DNA of 38,569 nt, from the NCBI GenBank assembly GCA_022072145.1, contig JAJVIG010000026.1, forward strand, positions 1 through 38,569. Reading direction: 5' to 3'. Below, piece after piece: positions 25,774 to 33,735 of the stretch. This DNA comes from Pseudomonadales bacterium. GTDB lineage: Bacteria; Pseudomonadota; Gammaproteobacteria; Pseudomonadales; UBA5518. The position numbers and the translations under genes were made by a program. Position 1 is the first letter of the stretch; every line of letters begins with the position of its first letter. The notes under the pieces are model-generated. The model was not told the origin of the DNA and did no database searches. It was given only the letters and a program-made list of their open reading frames with translations.

Positions 25774-26233
25774 ACCGCGACGGGCGACCGCGGCGGACGC
25801 CGAGGCGATCGCCGCGCTCGATGCGCGGGTCAACGCCTCGCCGTGGAGCGCCGCCGCAGTGCGCGAGACGCTGCAGCGTGCCGCGGGCTTCGTGGTCCAC
25901 CCGCACGGCGCCGGCCTGGTCGGCTTCGTGCTTTTCGCGGTGGCCGCCGACGATTGCGAGGTGTTCGATATCGCGGTCGAGCCGGCGTGCCGGCGTGCCG
26001 GGCACGCGCGGCGGCTGCTCGAGGCGGCACTGCGCGAGGCGGCCGCCGCGGGCGCGACGCGCTGCTTCCTGGAGGTGCGCGAATCGAATACTCCGGCGCG
26101 TGCCTTCTACGGCGCGGCCGGCTTCGCGGCGACGGGACGGCGACGCAACTACTACCGTACGGCCACCGGGCGCGAGGACGCGCTGCTGATGTGCCGTGAC
26201 ATCACAGGGGAGAACCGGTCATGCCGATCGTGA
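25763..26233 (+). CDS. rimI: RimI-like GNAT N-acetyltransferase
   Basis: A 156-residue GNAT-fold enzyme. RimI acetylates the N-terminus of ribosomal protein S18 and related substrates using acetyl-CoA. It has the N-terminal A-I-A-A-L-D-A-R-V-N-A-S-P-W-S pattern typical of RimI. The acetyl-CoA site is a variant R-R-A-G-H-A-R-R-L-L (the family has R-R-x-G-x-G/A). L-E-V-R-E-S-N-T-P-A-R-A-F-Y and G-F-x-x-x-G-R-R-R-N-Y-Y follow, ending in D-A-L-L-M. Its ATG lies inside the preceding gene and its end overlaps the next by 13 bases. Assignment to RimI rather than another GNAT rests on these motifs and on context. Confidence 0.85.
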   Translation: MEAEPRRATAADAEAIAALDARVNASPWSAAAVRETLQRAAGFVVHPHGAGLVGFVLFAVAADDCEVFDIAVEPACRRAGHARRLLEAALREAAAAGATRCFLEVRESNTPARAFYGAAGFAATGRRRNYYRTATGREDALLMCRDITGENRSCRS

Positions 26234-26613
26234 GCACCGAATCCTGGACGCTGGAACTGCCCGATGAGTGGAGCGCGGAACACGACGACGATGTCGTCGT
26301 GATCGGCGACGAGGACGGCGTCAGTTGCCTCGAGATCTCCTCGCTGGTGCTCGACGAGGGCGAGGTAGGCGACGAGGACCTCGGGGAATTCGCGCGCGAC
26401 CTGCTCGATGCCGGAGTGCGTCCGCGCACCGCGCGCATCGGCGACTGGACGGGCCAGTTGTTCGAGCACGACGACGCCGACGGGCACTGGCGCGAGTGGT
26501 TCCTGCGCCACGGCGCCCACTTCGTCTACGCAGGCTACCACTGCCTGCCCGAGCACGCCGGCATGGACGACGCGGCGATCGCCGAGATCCTGGCGACGCT
26601 GGAGCCGCGCTGA
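26221..26613 (+). CDS. Small acidic protein of unknown function
   Basis: A 130-residue, strongly acidic protein (clusters such as E-H-D-D-D-V-V-V-I-G-D-E-D-G). No family is recognised with confidence. The layout suggests one alpha/beta domain, with two N-terminal strands (W-T-L-E-L-P, V-V-V-I-G), a helix rich in Asp/Glu, then F-V-Y-A-G-Y-H-C and a final helix. No signal peptide or membrane segment is seen, so it is probably cytosolic. The ATG at 26221 overlaps rimI, with AGGGGAG a few bases upstream (26208-26214), which supports translation and membership of the same operon. It ends about 160 bases before nosZ and is not obviously linked to denitrification. Confidence 0.75.
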   Translation: MPIVSTESWTLELPDEWSAEHDDDVVVIGDEDGVSCLEISSLVLDEGEVGDEDLGEFARDLLDAGVRPRTARIGDWTGQLFEHDDADGHWREWFLRHGAHFVYAGYHCLPEHAGMDDAAIAEILATLEPR

Positions 26614-26652
26614 GGCGCCACGACCGTACAAGCCCCGCAAGTTTGTTTCAGG

Positions 26653-26671
26653 TCAATGGAATATCCATTGA
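26653..26671 (+). promoter_or_regulatory. 19-bp palindrome in the nosZ promoter region
   Basis: TCAATGGA-ATA-TCCATTGA has two perfect 8-bp arms and is AT-rich against a GC-rich background. Its centre (26662) is about 41 bases before a plausible start site near 26703, with a -10-like GACAAT at 26690-26695. That is the usual place for an activator of the CRP/FNR group. The spacing is odd-numbered and does not fit the FNR/DNR consensus TTGAT-N4-ATCAA, so the regulator is unknown. Confidence 0.6.
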
Positions 26672-26680
26672 TCCCGTGTG

Positions 26681-26696
26681 GATTGATGCGACAATC
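26681..26696 (+). promoter_or_regulatory. Short inverted repeat overlapping the likely nosZ -10 region
   Basis: GATTG (26681-26685) and CAATC (26692-26696) are complementary around six bases. The second half overlaps GACAAT, the best -10 candidate. With 5-bp arms it could be chance, but it sits between two stronger palindromes. Confidence 0.3.
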
Positions 26697-26703
26697 GGAC
26701 CCT

Positions 26704-26718
26704 GCGACAAATTGTCGC
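26704..26718 (+). promoter_or_regulatory. 15-bp palindrome just upstream of nosZ, possible operator
   Basis: GCGACAA-A-TTGTCGC has perfect 7-bp arms around one base and lies about 58 bases before the nosZ start. If transcription begins near 26703, this would cover the first transcribed bases, where a repressor would block elongation. It differs in sequence from the 26653 palindrome, so a second regulator is implied. The identity is not known. Confidence 0.5.
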
Positions 26719-26775
26719 GGTCACCGGTTGCCGGCCCCGCGGCCCAACCCGATCCGCAGCTTACGGAGGCAGCGC

Positions 26776-28740
26776 ATGAGCGAGAAGCACGTCATCGAGC
26801 ACGTCGATCCCATCGAAGACCAGCCGGCCGATACGGGCCGCCGCCGGTTTCTCGGCGCCGCCGGTATGGCGGGCGTGGCGGGGGTCGGGCTGTCCACGGT
26901 GCTCGCCGGTTGCCGCAAGGAGACGCCCGCGGGCACGGAAGGTGGCGCGCCGGTCGATGACCAGGCTTCCGCAGCGTCTCACCAGGGCGCGAATCCGCAT
27001 CTGAAACCCGGTGAACTCGATACCTACTACGGTCTCTGGAGCGGTGGTCACACCGGTGACGTGCGGGTGCTCGGGCTTCCTTCGGGCCGTGAGATCCACC
27101 GCATTCCGGTATTCACCAAAGACGCACTGGTGGGTTGGGGCATCACCAACGAATCGAAGGCGATCATGGGCACCAGACCCGACGGCAGCCTGAAATACAC
27201 GGTGGGCGACACCCACCACGTCCACGCGTCGTACCGGGACGGCAACTACGACGGGCGTTACGCCTGGGTGAACGACAAGATCAACTGCCGCGTCGCGCGC
27301 ATGCGGCTCGATACCTTCACCTGCGACAAGATCACCGAGATCCCGAACATCCAGGGCTTCCATGGCATCTTCCCCGACAAGCGCGACCCGGTCGATCCCG
27401 CCATCAACTACACGACGCGCGTCTTCTGCGGGGCCGAGTTCAGCATTCCGCTGCCCAACACCGGCGAGCATGCGGACGAGGTGGAGACGTATCGTTCGTT
27501 GTTCACCTGTGTCGACGCCGAAACCATGGACGTGCGCTGGCAGGCGCTGATCGACGGCAACTGCGACCTCGTCGCCACCTCCTTCGACGGCAAGCTGGCG
27601 GCGACCAACCAGTACAACACCGAAATGGGTGCGGTGTACGAGAACATGATGAGCGTCGAACGCGATGCGTGCCTGTTCTTCCATGTCGCGCGCATCGAGG
27701 AGGCGGTCGCCGCCGGCAGGTTCTCCACGATCGGCGACTCCAAGGTCCCGGTGGTCGACTGCACGCGCGCCGCGAACGCAGATCCGGCCACGGCGCTGTG
27801 CGCCTATGTCTCGGTGCCGAAGAATCCCCATGGCGTGAACGCCTCGCCGGACGGCAGGTACTTCATCTGCGCCGGCAAGTTGTCGCCGACCGCGACCGTC
27901 ATCGAGTTGAGCCGGGTGCTCGACTGGTTCGACGGCAAGCTCGACGACGCCGACAAGACCATCGTCGCCGAAGTGGAACTGGGCCTGGGGCCGTTGCATA
28001 CCGCCTTCGACGGCCGCGGCAACGCCTACACCACGCTGTTCCTGGACAGCCAGGTGGTGAAGTGGAACGTCGATGCCGCGATCCGGTTCCACGCGGGCGA
28101 CCAGAACGTGAAGTACGTCGTCGATCGTATCGATGTGAACTACCAGCCGGGCCACATCAACGCCTCGCAGTCCGAGACCGTGGCGGCGGACGGCAAGTGG
28201 CTCGCGGTCGGATGCAAGTTCTCCAAGGACCGCTACCTGCCGGCCGGTCCGCTGCACCCGGAAAACGAACAGCTGATCGACATCTCGGGCGAGAAGATGG
28301 TGCTGGTGGCCGAACACCCGGTGCGTCCGGAGCCACACGACTTCATCATCTTCAGGCGCGAGATCATCAACGCCAAGCCGGTCTACGACATCGACGACTT
28401 CCCGAACGCCGTGAAGGATGCGGCCGAGTCGGGTGTGACCCGCGACGGTGACAAGGTGACGGTGAAAATCAGTTCCGTGGCGCCGATCTTCGGGTTGCGG
28501 GACTTCAAGGTGAAGAAGGGCGATGAAGTCACCGTCATCGTCACCAACCTCGACAAGATCGAGGACCTCACCCACGGATTCGCGATCGAGAAGTACGACA
28601 TCAATTTCATCGTCAACCCGCAGGAGACGGCCTCCGTCACCTTCAGGGCCGACATGGCCGGCGTCTTCTGGTGCTACTGCACGCATTTCTGCCATGCGCT
28701 GCACCTGGAAATGCGCTCGCGGATGATCGTCGAGGCCTGA
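26776..28740 (+). CDS. nosZ: Nitrous oxide reductase (Tat-dependent, clade I type)
   Basis: This enzyme reduces N2O to N2 in the periplasm, the last step of denitrification. A 654-residue precursor has a Tat signal (R22-R-R-F-L-G followed by a hydrophobic stretch ending at A-G-C). The beta-propeller carries CuZ ligands: His147-His148 in D-T-H-H-V-H, later P-L-H-T-A-F-D-G-R-G-N-A-Y and Y-Q-P-G-H, and E-P-H-D. The C-terminal cupredoxin holds CuA: His600, Cys635, Cys639, His643 and Met646, with the same 43-residue gap from the first to the last His as in known enzymes. The Trp normally between the two Cys is His637 here, and an extra Cys633 is present. GGAGG six bases upstream fixes the ATG; the frame runs further upstream only by chance. 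Confidence 0.98.
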   Translation: MSEKHVIEHVDPIEDQPADTGRRRFLGAAGMAGVAGVGLSTVLAGCRKETPAGTEGGAPVDDQASAASHQGANPHLKPGELDTYYGLWSGGHTGDVRVLGLPSGREIHRIPVFTKDALVGWGITNESKAIMGTRPDGSLKYTVGDTHHVHASYRDGNYDGRYAWVNDKINCRVARMRLDTFTCDKITEIPNIQGFHGIFPDKRDPVDPAINYTTRVFCGAEFSIPLPNTGEHADEVETYRSLFTCVDAETMDVRWQALIDGNCDLVATSFDGKLAATNQYNTEMGAVYENMMSVERDACLFFHVARIEEAVAAGRFSTIGDSKVPVVDCTRAANADPATALCAYVSVPKNPHGVNASPDGRYFICAGKLSPTATVIELSRVLDWFDGKLDDADKTIVAEVELGLGPLHTAFDGRGNAYTTLFLDSQVVKWNVDAAIRFHAGDQNVKYVVDRIDVNYQPGHINASQSETVAADGKWLAVGCKFSKDRYLPAGPLHPENEQLIDISGEKMVLVAEHPVRPEPHDFIIFRREIINAKPVYDIDDFPNAVKDAAESGVTRDGDKVTVKISSVAPIFGLRDFKVKKGDEVTVIVTNLDKIEDLTHGFAIEKYDINFIVNPQETASVTFRADMAGVFWCYCTHFCHALHLEMRSRMIVEA

Positions 28741-28754
28741 TCCTGCCGCCGGTC

Positions 28755-28770
28755 CCGATCCGCTGATCGG
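28755..28770 (+). promoter_or_regulatory. Hairpin 1 in the nosZ-nosR gap
   Basis: CCGATC (28755-28760) pairs with GATCGG (28765-28770) around CGCT, 14 bases after the nosZ stop codon. It is the first of three inverted repeats in a 124-base gap. It may protect the 3' end of nosZ mRNA. Confidence 0.4.
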
Positions 28771-28784
28771 ATATGATCCGCCAA

Positions 28785-28800
28785 GGGGGCGAGAGCCCCC
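28785..28800 (+). promoter_or_regulatory. Hairpin 2 in the nosZ-nosR gap (GNRA-type loop)
   Basis: GGGGGC (28785-28790) pairs with GCCCCC (28795-28800) around a GAGA tetraloop, a very stable RNA hairpin. No T-run follows, so complete termination is unlikely. It is well placed to reduce read-through from nosZ into nosR or to stop exonucleases, giving more NosZ than NosR. Confidence 0.55.
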
Positions 28801-28811
28801 GGTTCCGTCGC

Positions 28812-28827
28812 GTGATCCGCGGATCAC
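28812..28827 (+). promoter_or_regulatory. 16-bp perfect palindrome upstream of nosR
   Basis: GTGATCCG-CGGATCAC is fully self-complementary without a loop, so it is better suited to binding a protein dimer than to forming an RNA hairpin. It lies 37 bases before the nosR start. The GTGA and TCAC ends recall the CRP/FNR superfamily, but they are eight bases apart instead of six, so no specific regulator can be named. Confidence 0.45.
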
Positions 28828-28864
28828 AGGGCCGGGCAGTGCCGGCCAAGGGAGGCATGCAGGC

Positions 28865-31495
28865 ATGAAGGGCGGGGCGATCTTCGGCTACGGTTTTGCC
28901 GCTGCGTTGCTGTGGCTGATCGTGTCGATGTCGGGCCCGGCGTTCGCGGCTTCGTATGAAGCCGTGTTGCCGACGGCGATGCTCACCGGTCCCGATCTGT
29001 GTGCCTACGCACCGTGCACCGAGGTCCTGCCGGGCGCCGTGCGCTTCTCCGTGCGCAAGGGCCGCCCGGCCTACGTCGAGGCCTACGACAACGCGGGTGG
29101 CAGCGACACACCGATCGGCTATGTCTTCCTGTCCACCGACATCGTCGATATTCCGGCCTATTCGGGCAAACCGATCGTGACGCTGATCGGCATGGACGCA
29201 GCGGGCAGGATCACCGGCGCGAAGATCCTCAAGCACAGCGAACCGATCCTTCTGCTCGGGATTCCCGAAGCGGAGCTCACGAAGTTCGTGCTGCAGTTCG
29301 TCGGCAAGAACGCCTGGGACAAGGTGGAAGTGGGCAAGGCGCGCGCGGAAGGCGGGTATCTCGGCGTCGATGCCATCAGCGGTGCCACGGTAACGGTGAT
29401 CGCGCAGAACCGCGTCATGATGCGCAGCACCTACAGCGTGGCCCGCCAGGTCGGCATCGTGCAGGCCGAGCCGCGCAAGCCCGCGGTGTTCACGTCGGGA
29501 CAAGCAGTGCGCACCTGGTCCGAGCTGCTAGCGGAAGGCAGTGTGCGCAAGCTGACGGTCGGCGCCGCCGCTGTGGGCGACACCGATACCCGTGATCCGC
29601 TGATCGAGATGTACTTCGGCTACCTGAACGCACCGGCCATCGGCCAGAGCGTCCTCGGCACGGCGGGCTGGGAGCAGCTCATGGGTCATCTGGGCCCGCA
29701 TGACCATGCCATCTTCGTGATCGCGAACGGGCGCACCAGTTTCAAGGGATCGGGTTTCGTGCGTGGCGGGATCTACGACCGGGTGCAAGTAACGCAGGAC
29801 GTCGAATCCTTCACGTTCCGGGATCTGGATTACCGCAATCTGTACGGTGTGCAGGCCGCGGGTGCGCCGGCGTACAGCGAATCGGCGATCTTCATCGTGC
29901 GCGGCGAGAGCTTCAGCGCTGCCTATCCGTGGAGCCTGGTGTTCCTGGCCAACAAGCTGGACAAGAAGAGCGGTCAGCGCAGTTTCACGAGCTTCGACCG
30001 CGAGTACTGGCTGCCGGCGGTCTACCTCGAGGGCGGACGGCCGGAGGTCGAGCGCGCCGAGCCGGCGTGGGTGCGCGTGTGGCAGTCGCGCGCGCTGGAA
30101 ATCGTGCTGTTCGCCACGCTGCTGGTCGCGGTCGCCGTGGTCTACGCGATGCGCGATCGCCTCACGAGGTTGTCCACGCGGCGGAACAAATGGCCGGTCA
30201 ATGCGTTCAAGTACACGGCCTGGGTGTTCAGCGTGGGATTCATCGGATTCCACCTGATGGCGCAGCCCTCGATCACGCAGGTGCTGACCTGGTTCCACTC
30301 GCTGGTCTTCCGCTGGACGTGGGAGCTGTTCCTGTCGGATCCGTTCATCCTGCTGTTCTGGATCTTCATCTTCGTCACGGTGTTCTTCTGGGGGCGTGGG
30401 TTGTTCTGTGGCTGGCTGTGTCCGTTCGGCTCATTGACGGAGATCCTGTACAAGCTCGCCAGCCGCGCCGGGCTCGCGCGTTTCCAGTTCAAGTTGAGCA
30501 GGCCCTGGCACGACCGGCTGAAATGGCTCAAGTACGGCGCGTTCTTCCTGCTGCTCGGCATGTCGTTCTTCTCCATGACGTTTGCCGAGAGGATGGCGGA
30601 AATCGAACCGTTCAAGACCATGTTCCTGGTCGGCATCCTGAATCGCGCCTGGCCGTACACGCTGTTTGCAGCCGGGCTGCTCCTGCTGTCGGTATTCACC
30701 GAGCGGCCGTTCTGCAAGTACCTGTGCCCGCTCGGTGCGTCACTGGCGATTCCCTCGACGTTCCGCTGGTTCGGCCTGCAGCGCAAGCAGGAGTGCAACA
30801 CGTGTACGGCGTGCGCCGCCGGGTGCGGTTCGCTGGCCATAGACCGCCTGGGGCGCATCGATCAGCGCGAATGCCTGTCGTGCCTGGACTGCATGGTGCT
30901 CTACACCGACACGCACGCGTGCCCGCCACTGGCCCAGGAACGCAAGATGCGCCACAAGCACGCGCTGCCCCTGAGCCCGATCGATGCAGACGGGTACTAC
31001 ATCCCGCTGGCGCAGATCGACGCCGCGGCGCTGCCGGCACGCCGCGTCGCCGTACGCAGCGATGCCGACCCACGCATGCTGACCGATCCGGTGATGCCCG
31101 AATACCAGGCCTACGACTCCACGCCCGGCTTCGTGCTCGCCGAACTCCGTGATCACCTGTGGCCGTGGACCCGGGCGGGGTACGGGCTTCATCCGGTGGG
31201 GAACGCGGTGCTGGCGGTGCTGATGCTGGCCGCCTTCGTCATTTCCGTTCTGGCGACGATGGAGGTCCTGGTACCGGTTTCGATCCTCGGTGCCTGGCTG
31301 TTGTGGAGTGGCAGCGAGGTCTTCGCGCGCATGCAGAGCGTTCCCTACGTGAAGGAAGGTCGCTGGTGGCAGCGCCGGTACCGTGCGGCGACCTGGATGG
31401 ACATGATCGCCTACGTCGGCTTCAAGAACCTGTTGCTCGGCGCGGTGCTGTTCCTGGTCCTCAAGTCCGCGGGCCTGCTGATCCTGGTCGAATGA
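28865..31495 (+). CDS. nosR: NosR, membrane flavo-iron-sulfur protein for N2O reduction
   Basis: NosR supports NosZ activity by passing quinol-derived electrons and is needed for nos expression. The 876-residue protein has a signal-type first helix and a periplasmic FMN domain with S172-G-A-T175, the covalent FMN site. About five membrane helices follow, with the C-G-W-L-C-P-F-G and C-K-Y-L-C-P-L-G motifs on the inner side. Two 4Fe-4S clusters are bound by Cys644/647/650/654 and Cys670/673/676/686. The usual Pro after the last Cys of the first cluster is Gly. A further ~190 residues with about three hydrophobic segments follow, making it longer than the ~720-residue classical NosR. AAGGGAGG lies before the ATG. 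The stop overlaps the nosD start. Confidence 0.95.
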   Translation: MKGGAIFGYGFAAALLWLIVSMSGPAFAASYEAVLPTAMLTGPDLCAYAPCTEVLPGAVRFSVRKGRPAYVEAYDNAGGSDTPIGYVFLSTDIVDIPAYSGKPIVTLIGMDAAGRITGAKILKHSEPILLLGIPEAELTKFVLQFVGKNAWDKVEVGKARAEGGYLGVDAISGATVTVIAQNRVMMRSTYSVARQVGIVQAEPRKPAVFTSGQAVRTWSELLAEGSVRKLTVGAAAVGDTDTRDPLIEMYFGYLNAPAIGQSVLGTAGWEQLMGHLGPHDHAIFVIANGRTSFKGSGFVRGGIYDRVQVTQDVESFTFRDLDYRNLYGVQAAGAPAYSESAIFIVRGESFSAAYPWSLVFLANKLDKKSGQRSFTSFDREYWLPAVYLEGGRPEVERAEPAWVRVWQSRALEIVLFATLLVAVAVVYAMRDRLTRLSTRRNKWPVNAFKYTAWVFSVGFIGFHLMAQPSITQVLTWFHSLVFRWTWELFLSDPFILLFWIFIFVTVFFWGRGLFCGWLCPFGSLTEILYKLASRAGLARFQFKLSRPWHDRLKWLKYGAFFLLLGMSFFSMTFAERMAEIEPFKTMFLVGILNRAWPYTLFAAGLLLLSVFTERPFCKYLCPLGASLAIPSTFRWFGLQRKQECNTCTACAAGCGSLAIDRLGRIDQRECLSCLDCMVLYTDTHACPPLAQERKMRHKHALPLSPIDADGYYIPLAQIDAAALPARRVAVRSDADPRMLTDPVMPEYQAYDSTPGFVLAELRDHLWPWTRAGYGLHPVGNAVLAVLMLAAFVISVLATMEVLVPVSILGAWLLWSGSEVFARMQSVPYVKEGRWWQRRYRAATWMDMIAYVGFKNLLLGAVLFLVLKSAGLLILVE

Positions 31496-32793
31496 TGCAC
31501 TTCCCGAACCGCGTGCGTGCCGCCGCCGCGGGGCTCGCGCTGGGCGCCCTGTCGTGTGCGATGCAGACGCTGCCGGCGGCGGCAGCGGTGTGGTCGGTCG
31601 CTCCCGGTGAATCGATCCAGGCTGCCATCGATGGTGCCGGGGCGGGGGACGTCGTGATCGTCGCGCGCGGGCATTACCGGGAAAACCTGCGTCTCGACAA
31701 GACACTGGTGCTGCGCGGCGACGGGCGCCCGACGGTCGACGGCGGCTTGCGCGGCGATACCATTCGCGTCGTGGCGCCGGGCGTCGTGATCGAAGGACTG
31801 ATCGTCCGTGACTCGGGCGACAGCCTGCGCGAGCAGAACGCGGGCATCTACATCCAGCCCGGGGCACACGGCGCGCAGGTGCGCGACTGCGACCTGGTCT
31901 ACAACCTGTTCGGCCTGTGGATCGAGAAGGCCGACGACGTCCGCATCGAGCGCAACCTGATCGCAGGCAAGCGCGACCTTGCCTCGCCGCGGCGCGGCAA
32001 CGGTATCCAGCTCTACGACACCCGCCGCGCCCGGGTCACGTGGAACAACATCGGTTTCGTGCGCGATGCGCTGTACATCGACGTCACGCACGACGCCGTC
32101 TTTCGCGGCAACCGCCTGCACCACAGCCGCTACGGCGCGCATTACATGAACTCCTACCGCAACCTGTGGGAGGACAACGACGTCTGGATGAACCGCGGCG
32201 GACTCGCCCTGATGGAAGTGCGCGACCAGCAGGTGCGCAACAACCGGGTCTGGGCCAACTCGGATCATGGCATCATGCTGCGCACCATCCAGGACTCGGT
32301 CATCGAGAACAACATCGTTGCCGGCAACGCCCGCGGCCTGTTCGTCTACGACGCCGAGTACAACACGTTGCGGGACAACCGCGTCGTGGACAACCGGGTC
32401 GGGGTGCACCTGTGGGCGGGCTCGAGGAACAACGTCGTCGAACGCAACGATTTCATCGGCAATCGCGAGCAGGTCCGGTACGTAGGCGCGCGTGATCTGC
32501 CCTGGGGCGAGCAGGAAGGAAACCACTGGAGCAACTACCTGGGCTGGGATCGCGACGGCGACGGCGTGGGCGATGTCGCCTACGAGGCCAACGACATCGT
32601 CGATCGACTTGCCTGGCGACACCCGCTGACCAGACTGCTCCTGGCGAGTCCGGCGGTGCAGGTGTTGCGCATGGTGGGGCGGCAGTTTCCGGTGCTGCGC
32701 GCGCCCAGCGTGGTAGACCCCAAGCCGCGTTTGCGCCCCTGGCACGACGACTGGGAAGCGTGGCGAGGCAGATACCATCCGATGGTGAAATGA
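31495..32793 (+). CDS. nosD: NosD, periplasmic copper-site maturation protein
   Basis: NosD works with the NosFY ABC transporter to build the CuZ sulfide-bridged copper site of NosZ. The 432-residue precursor has a Sec signal peptide (about residues 1-30). The right-handed parallel beta-helix of the CASH/pectate-lyase type has repeated N-x-x-x-x-N-x-V and G-I-x-L rungs, and the C-terminus carries W-G-E-Q-E-G-N-H-W-S-N-Y-L-G-W-D. All are standard for NosD. It starts at ATG 31495, overlapping the nosR stop, and ends with the base before nosF. Its length fits the family. Confidence 0.95.
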   Translation: MHFPNRVRAAAAGLALGALSCAMQTLPAAAAVWSVAPGESIQAAIDGAGAGDVVIVARGHYRENLRLDKTLVLRGDGRPTVDGGLRGDTIRVVAPGVVIEGLIVRDSGDSLREQNAGIYIQPGAHGAQVRDCDLVYNLFGLWIEKADDVRIERNLIAGKRDLASPRRGNGIQLYDTRRARVTWNNIGFVRDALYIDVTHDAVFRGNRLHHSRYGAHYMNSYRNLWEDNDVWMNRGGLALMEVRDQQVRNNRVWANSDHGIMLRTIQDSVIENNIVAGNARGLFVYDAEYNTLRDNRVVDNRVGVHLWAGSRNNVVERNDFIGNREQVRYVGARDLPWGEQEGNHWSNYLGWDRDGDGVGDVAYEANDIVDRLAWRHPLTRLLLASPAVQVLRMVGRQFPVLRAPSVVDPKPRLRPWHDDWEAWRGRYHPMVK

Positions 32794-33735
32794 ATGAATA
32801 CCTCCGACCCACCCGCGGTCAGCCTGCGCGCAGTGACGCGCCAGTTCGGCACCGTGCGGGCGGTGAACGGCGTGGATCTGGATATCCGCGCCGGCGAACT
32901 GTTCGGGCTCATCGGGCGCAACGGCGCCGGCAAGAGCACGCTGTTCCGCATGATGCTCGGCCTGATTCCGGTGAGCGACGGCGAGATCCGCATCGAGGGC
33001 GTACGGGTGGACGGCAGCGCCTTCCGCGCGGTACGCCGTCGCGTGGGTTACCTGCCCGAGAACGTGGTGCTCTACGACAACCTGAGCGGCCGCGAAACCC
33101 TGCGGTTCTTCGCGCGCCTCAAGGGCGTGCCGGCAACGGCCTGCGACGCGGCGCTGGAGCGCGTGGGTCTGAGTCCGGCGGCCGATCGCCGCGTGAGCGG
33201 CTATTCCAGGGGCATGCGCCAGCGGCTCGGCTTCGCGCAGGCGCTGCTCGGCAACCCGCGCATCCTGTTCCTCGACGAACCCACCACGGGTCTCGATGCC
33301 GATGCCATCCGCGGTTTTCATGACGTGCTGCGCGGGCTGCGCGAGGAAGGGGTGACGATCGTCATGACCTCGCACATCCTGGCCGAGTTGCAGGAGCGCG
33401 TGGACCGGCTCGCCATCCTGGTGGACGGCCGGGTGCGTGCCGAGGGCAGCGTCCAGTCCCTGCGCGAGCACGTCGACCTGCCACTGTCGGTGACCGTTGC
33501 CGTGCGCCTCGATGGCGCAGCGCGGGTGGCCGCGGCGATCCAGCCGCTGGCGGTGGCAGCGGTGGTGGTGCGCGGGCGGGAGCTCAGCGCCGGGTGCCGG
33601 CGTGAGGCCAAGATGGCGATGCTCGATGCGCTGGCCGGCGTGCGTGCCGACGTCGAGGACATCCAGGTGCGCGAGCCGAGCCTGGAAGACGTGTTTTTCG
33701 GTCTTTCGACCGGCGGGGCGATGGCATGGAGCTGA
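32794..33735 (+). CDS. nosF: NosF, ABC transporter ATPase for NosZ maturation
   Basis: The cytoplasmic ATPase that powers NosY. It has Walker A G-R-N-G-A-G-K-S-T (residues 41-49), the signature S-G-Y-S-R-G-M-R-Q-R-L, Walker B I-L-F-L-D-E-P-T-T-G-L-D, and the switch His in M-T-S-H-I-L. It is 313 residues long. The C-terminal ~90 residues after the ATPase core are typical of the NosF type and probably contact NosD/NosY partners. It overlaps nosY by ten bases. What the transporter moves is debated; sulfur or energy transfer for copper site assembly is the current view of the family. Confidence 0.95.
   Translation: MNTSDPPAVSLRAVTRQFGTVRAVNGVDLDIRAGELFGLIGRNGAGKSTLFRMMLGLIPVSDGEIRIEGVRVDGSAFRAVRRRVGYLPENVVLYDNLSGRETLRFFARLKGVPATACDAALERVGLSPAADRRVSGYSRGMRQRLGFAQALLGNPRILFLDEPTTGLDADAIRGFHDVLRGLREEGVTIVMTSHILAELQERVDRLAILVDGRVRAEGSVQSLREHVDLPLSVTVAVRLDGAARVAAAIQPLAVAAVVVRGRELSAGCRREAKMAMLDALAGVRADVEDIQVREPSLEDVFFGLSTGGAMAWS

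Noticed and set aside
26653..26696. An FNR/DNR box for nosZ
   Set aside because: TTGAT occurs twice (26668 and 26683 areas), but neither has ATCAA at the required four-base spacing. The palindromes there have a different geometry.
26761..28866. A 701-residue minus-strand ORF covering nosZ
   Set aside because: It is antisense to a clearly recognised nosZ with intact copper ligands. In GC-rich DNA such long shadow frames are common, and its His/Val/Arg-rich composition has no family resemblance.
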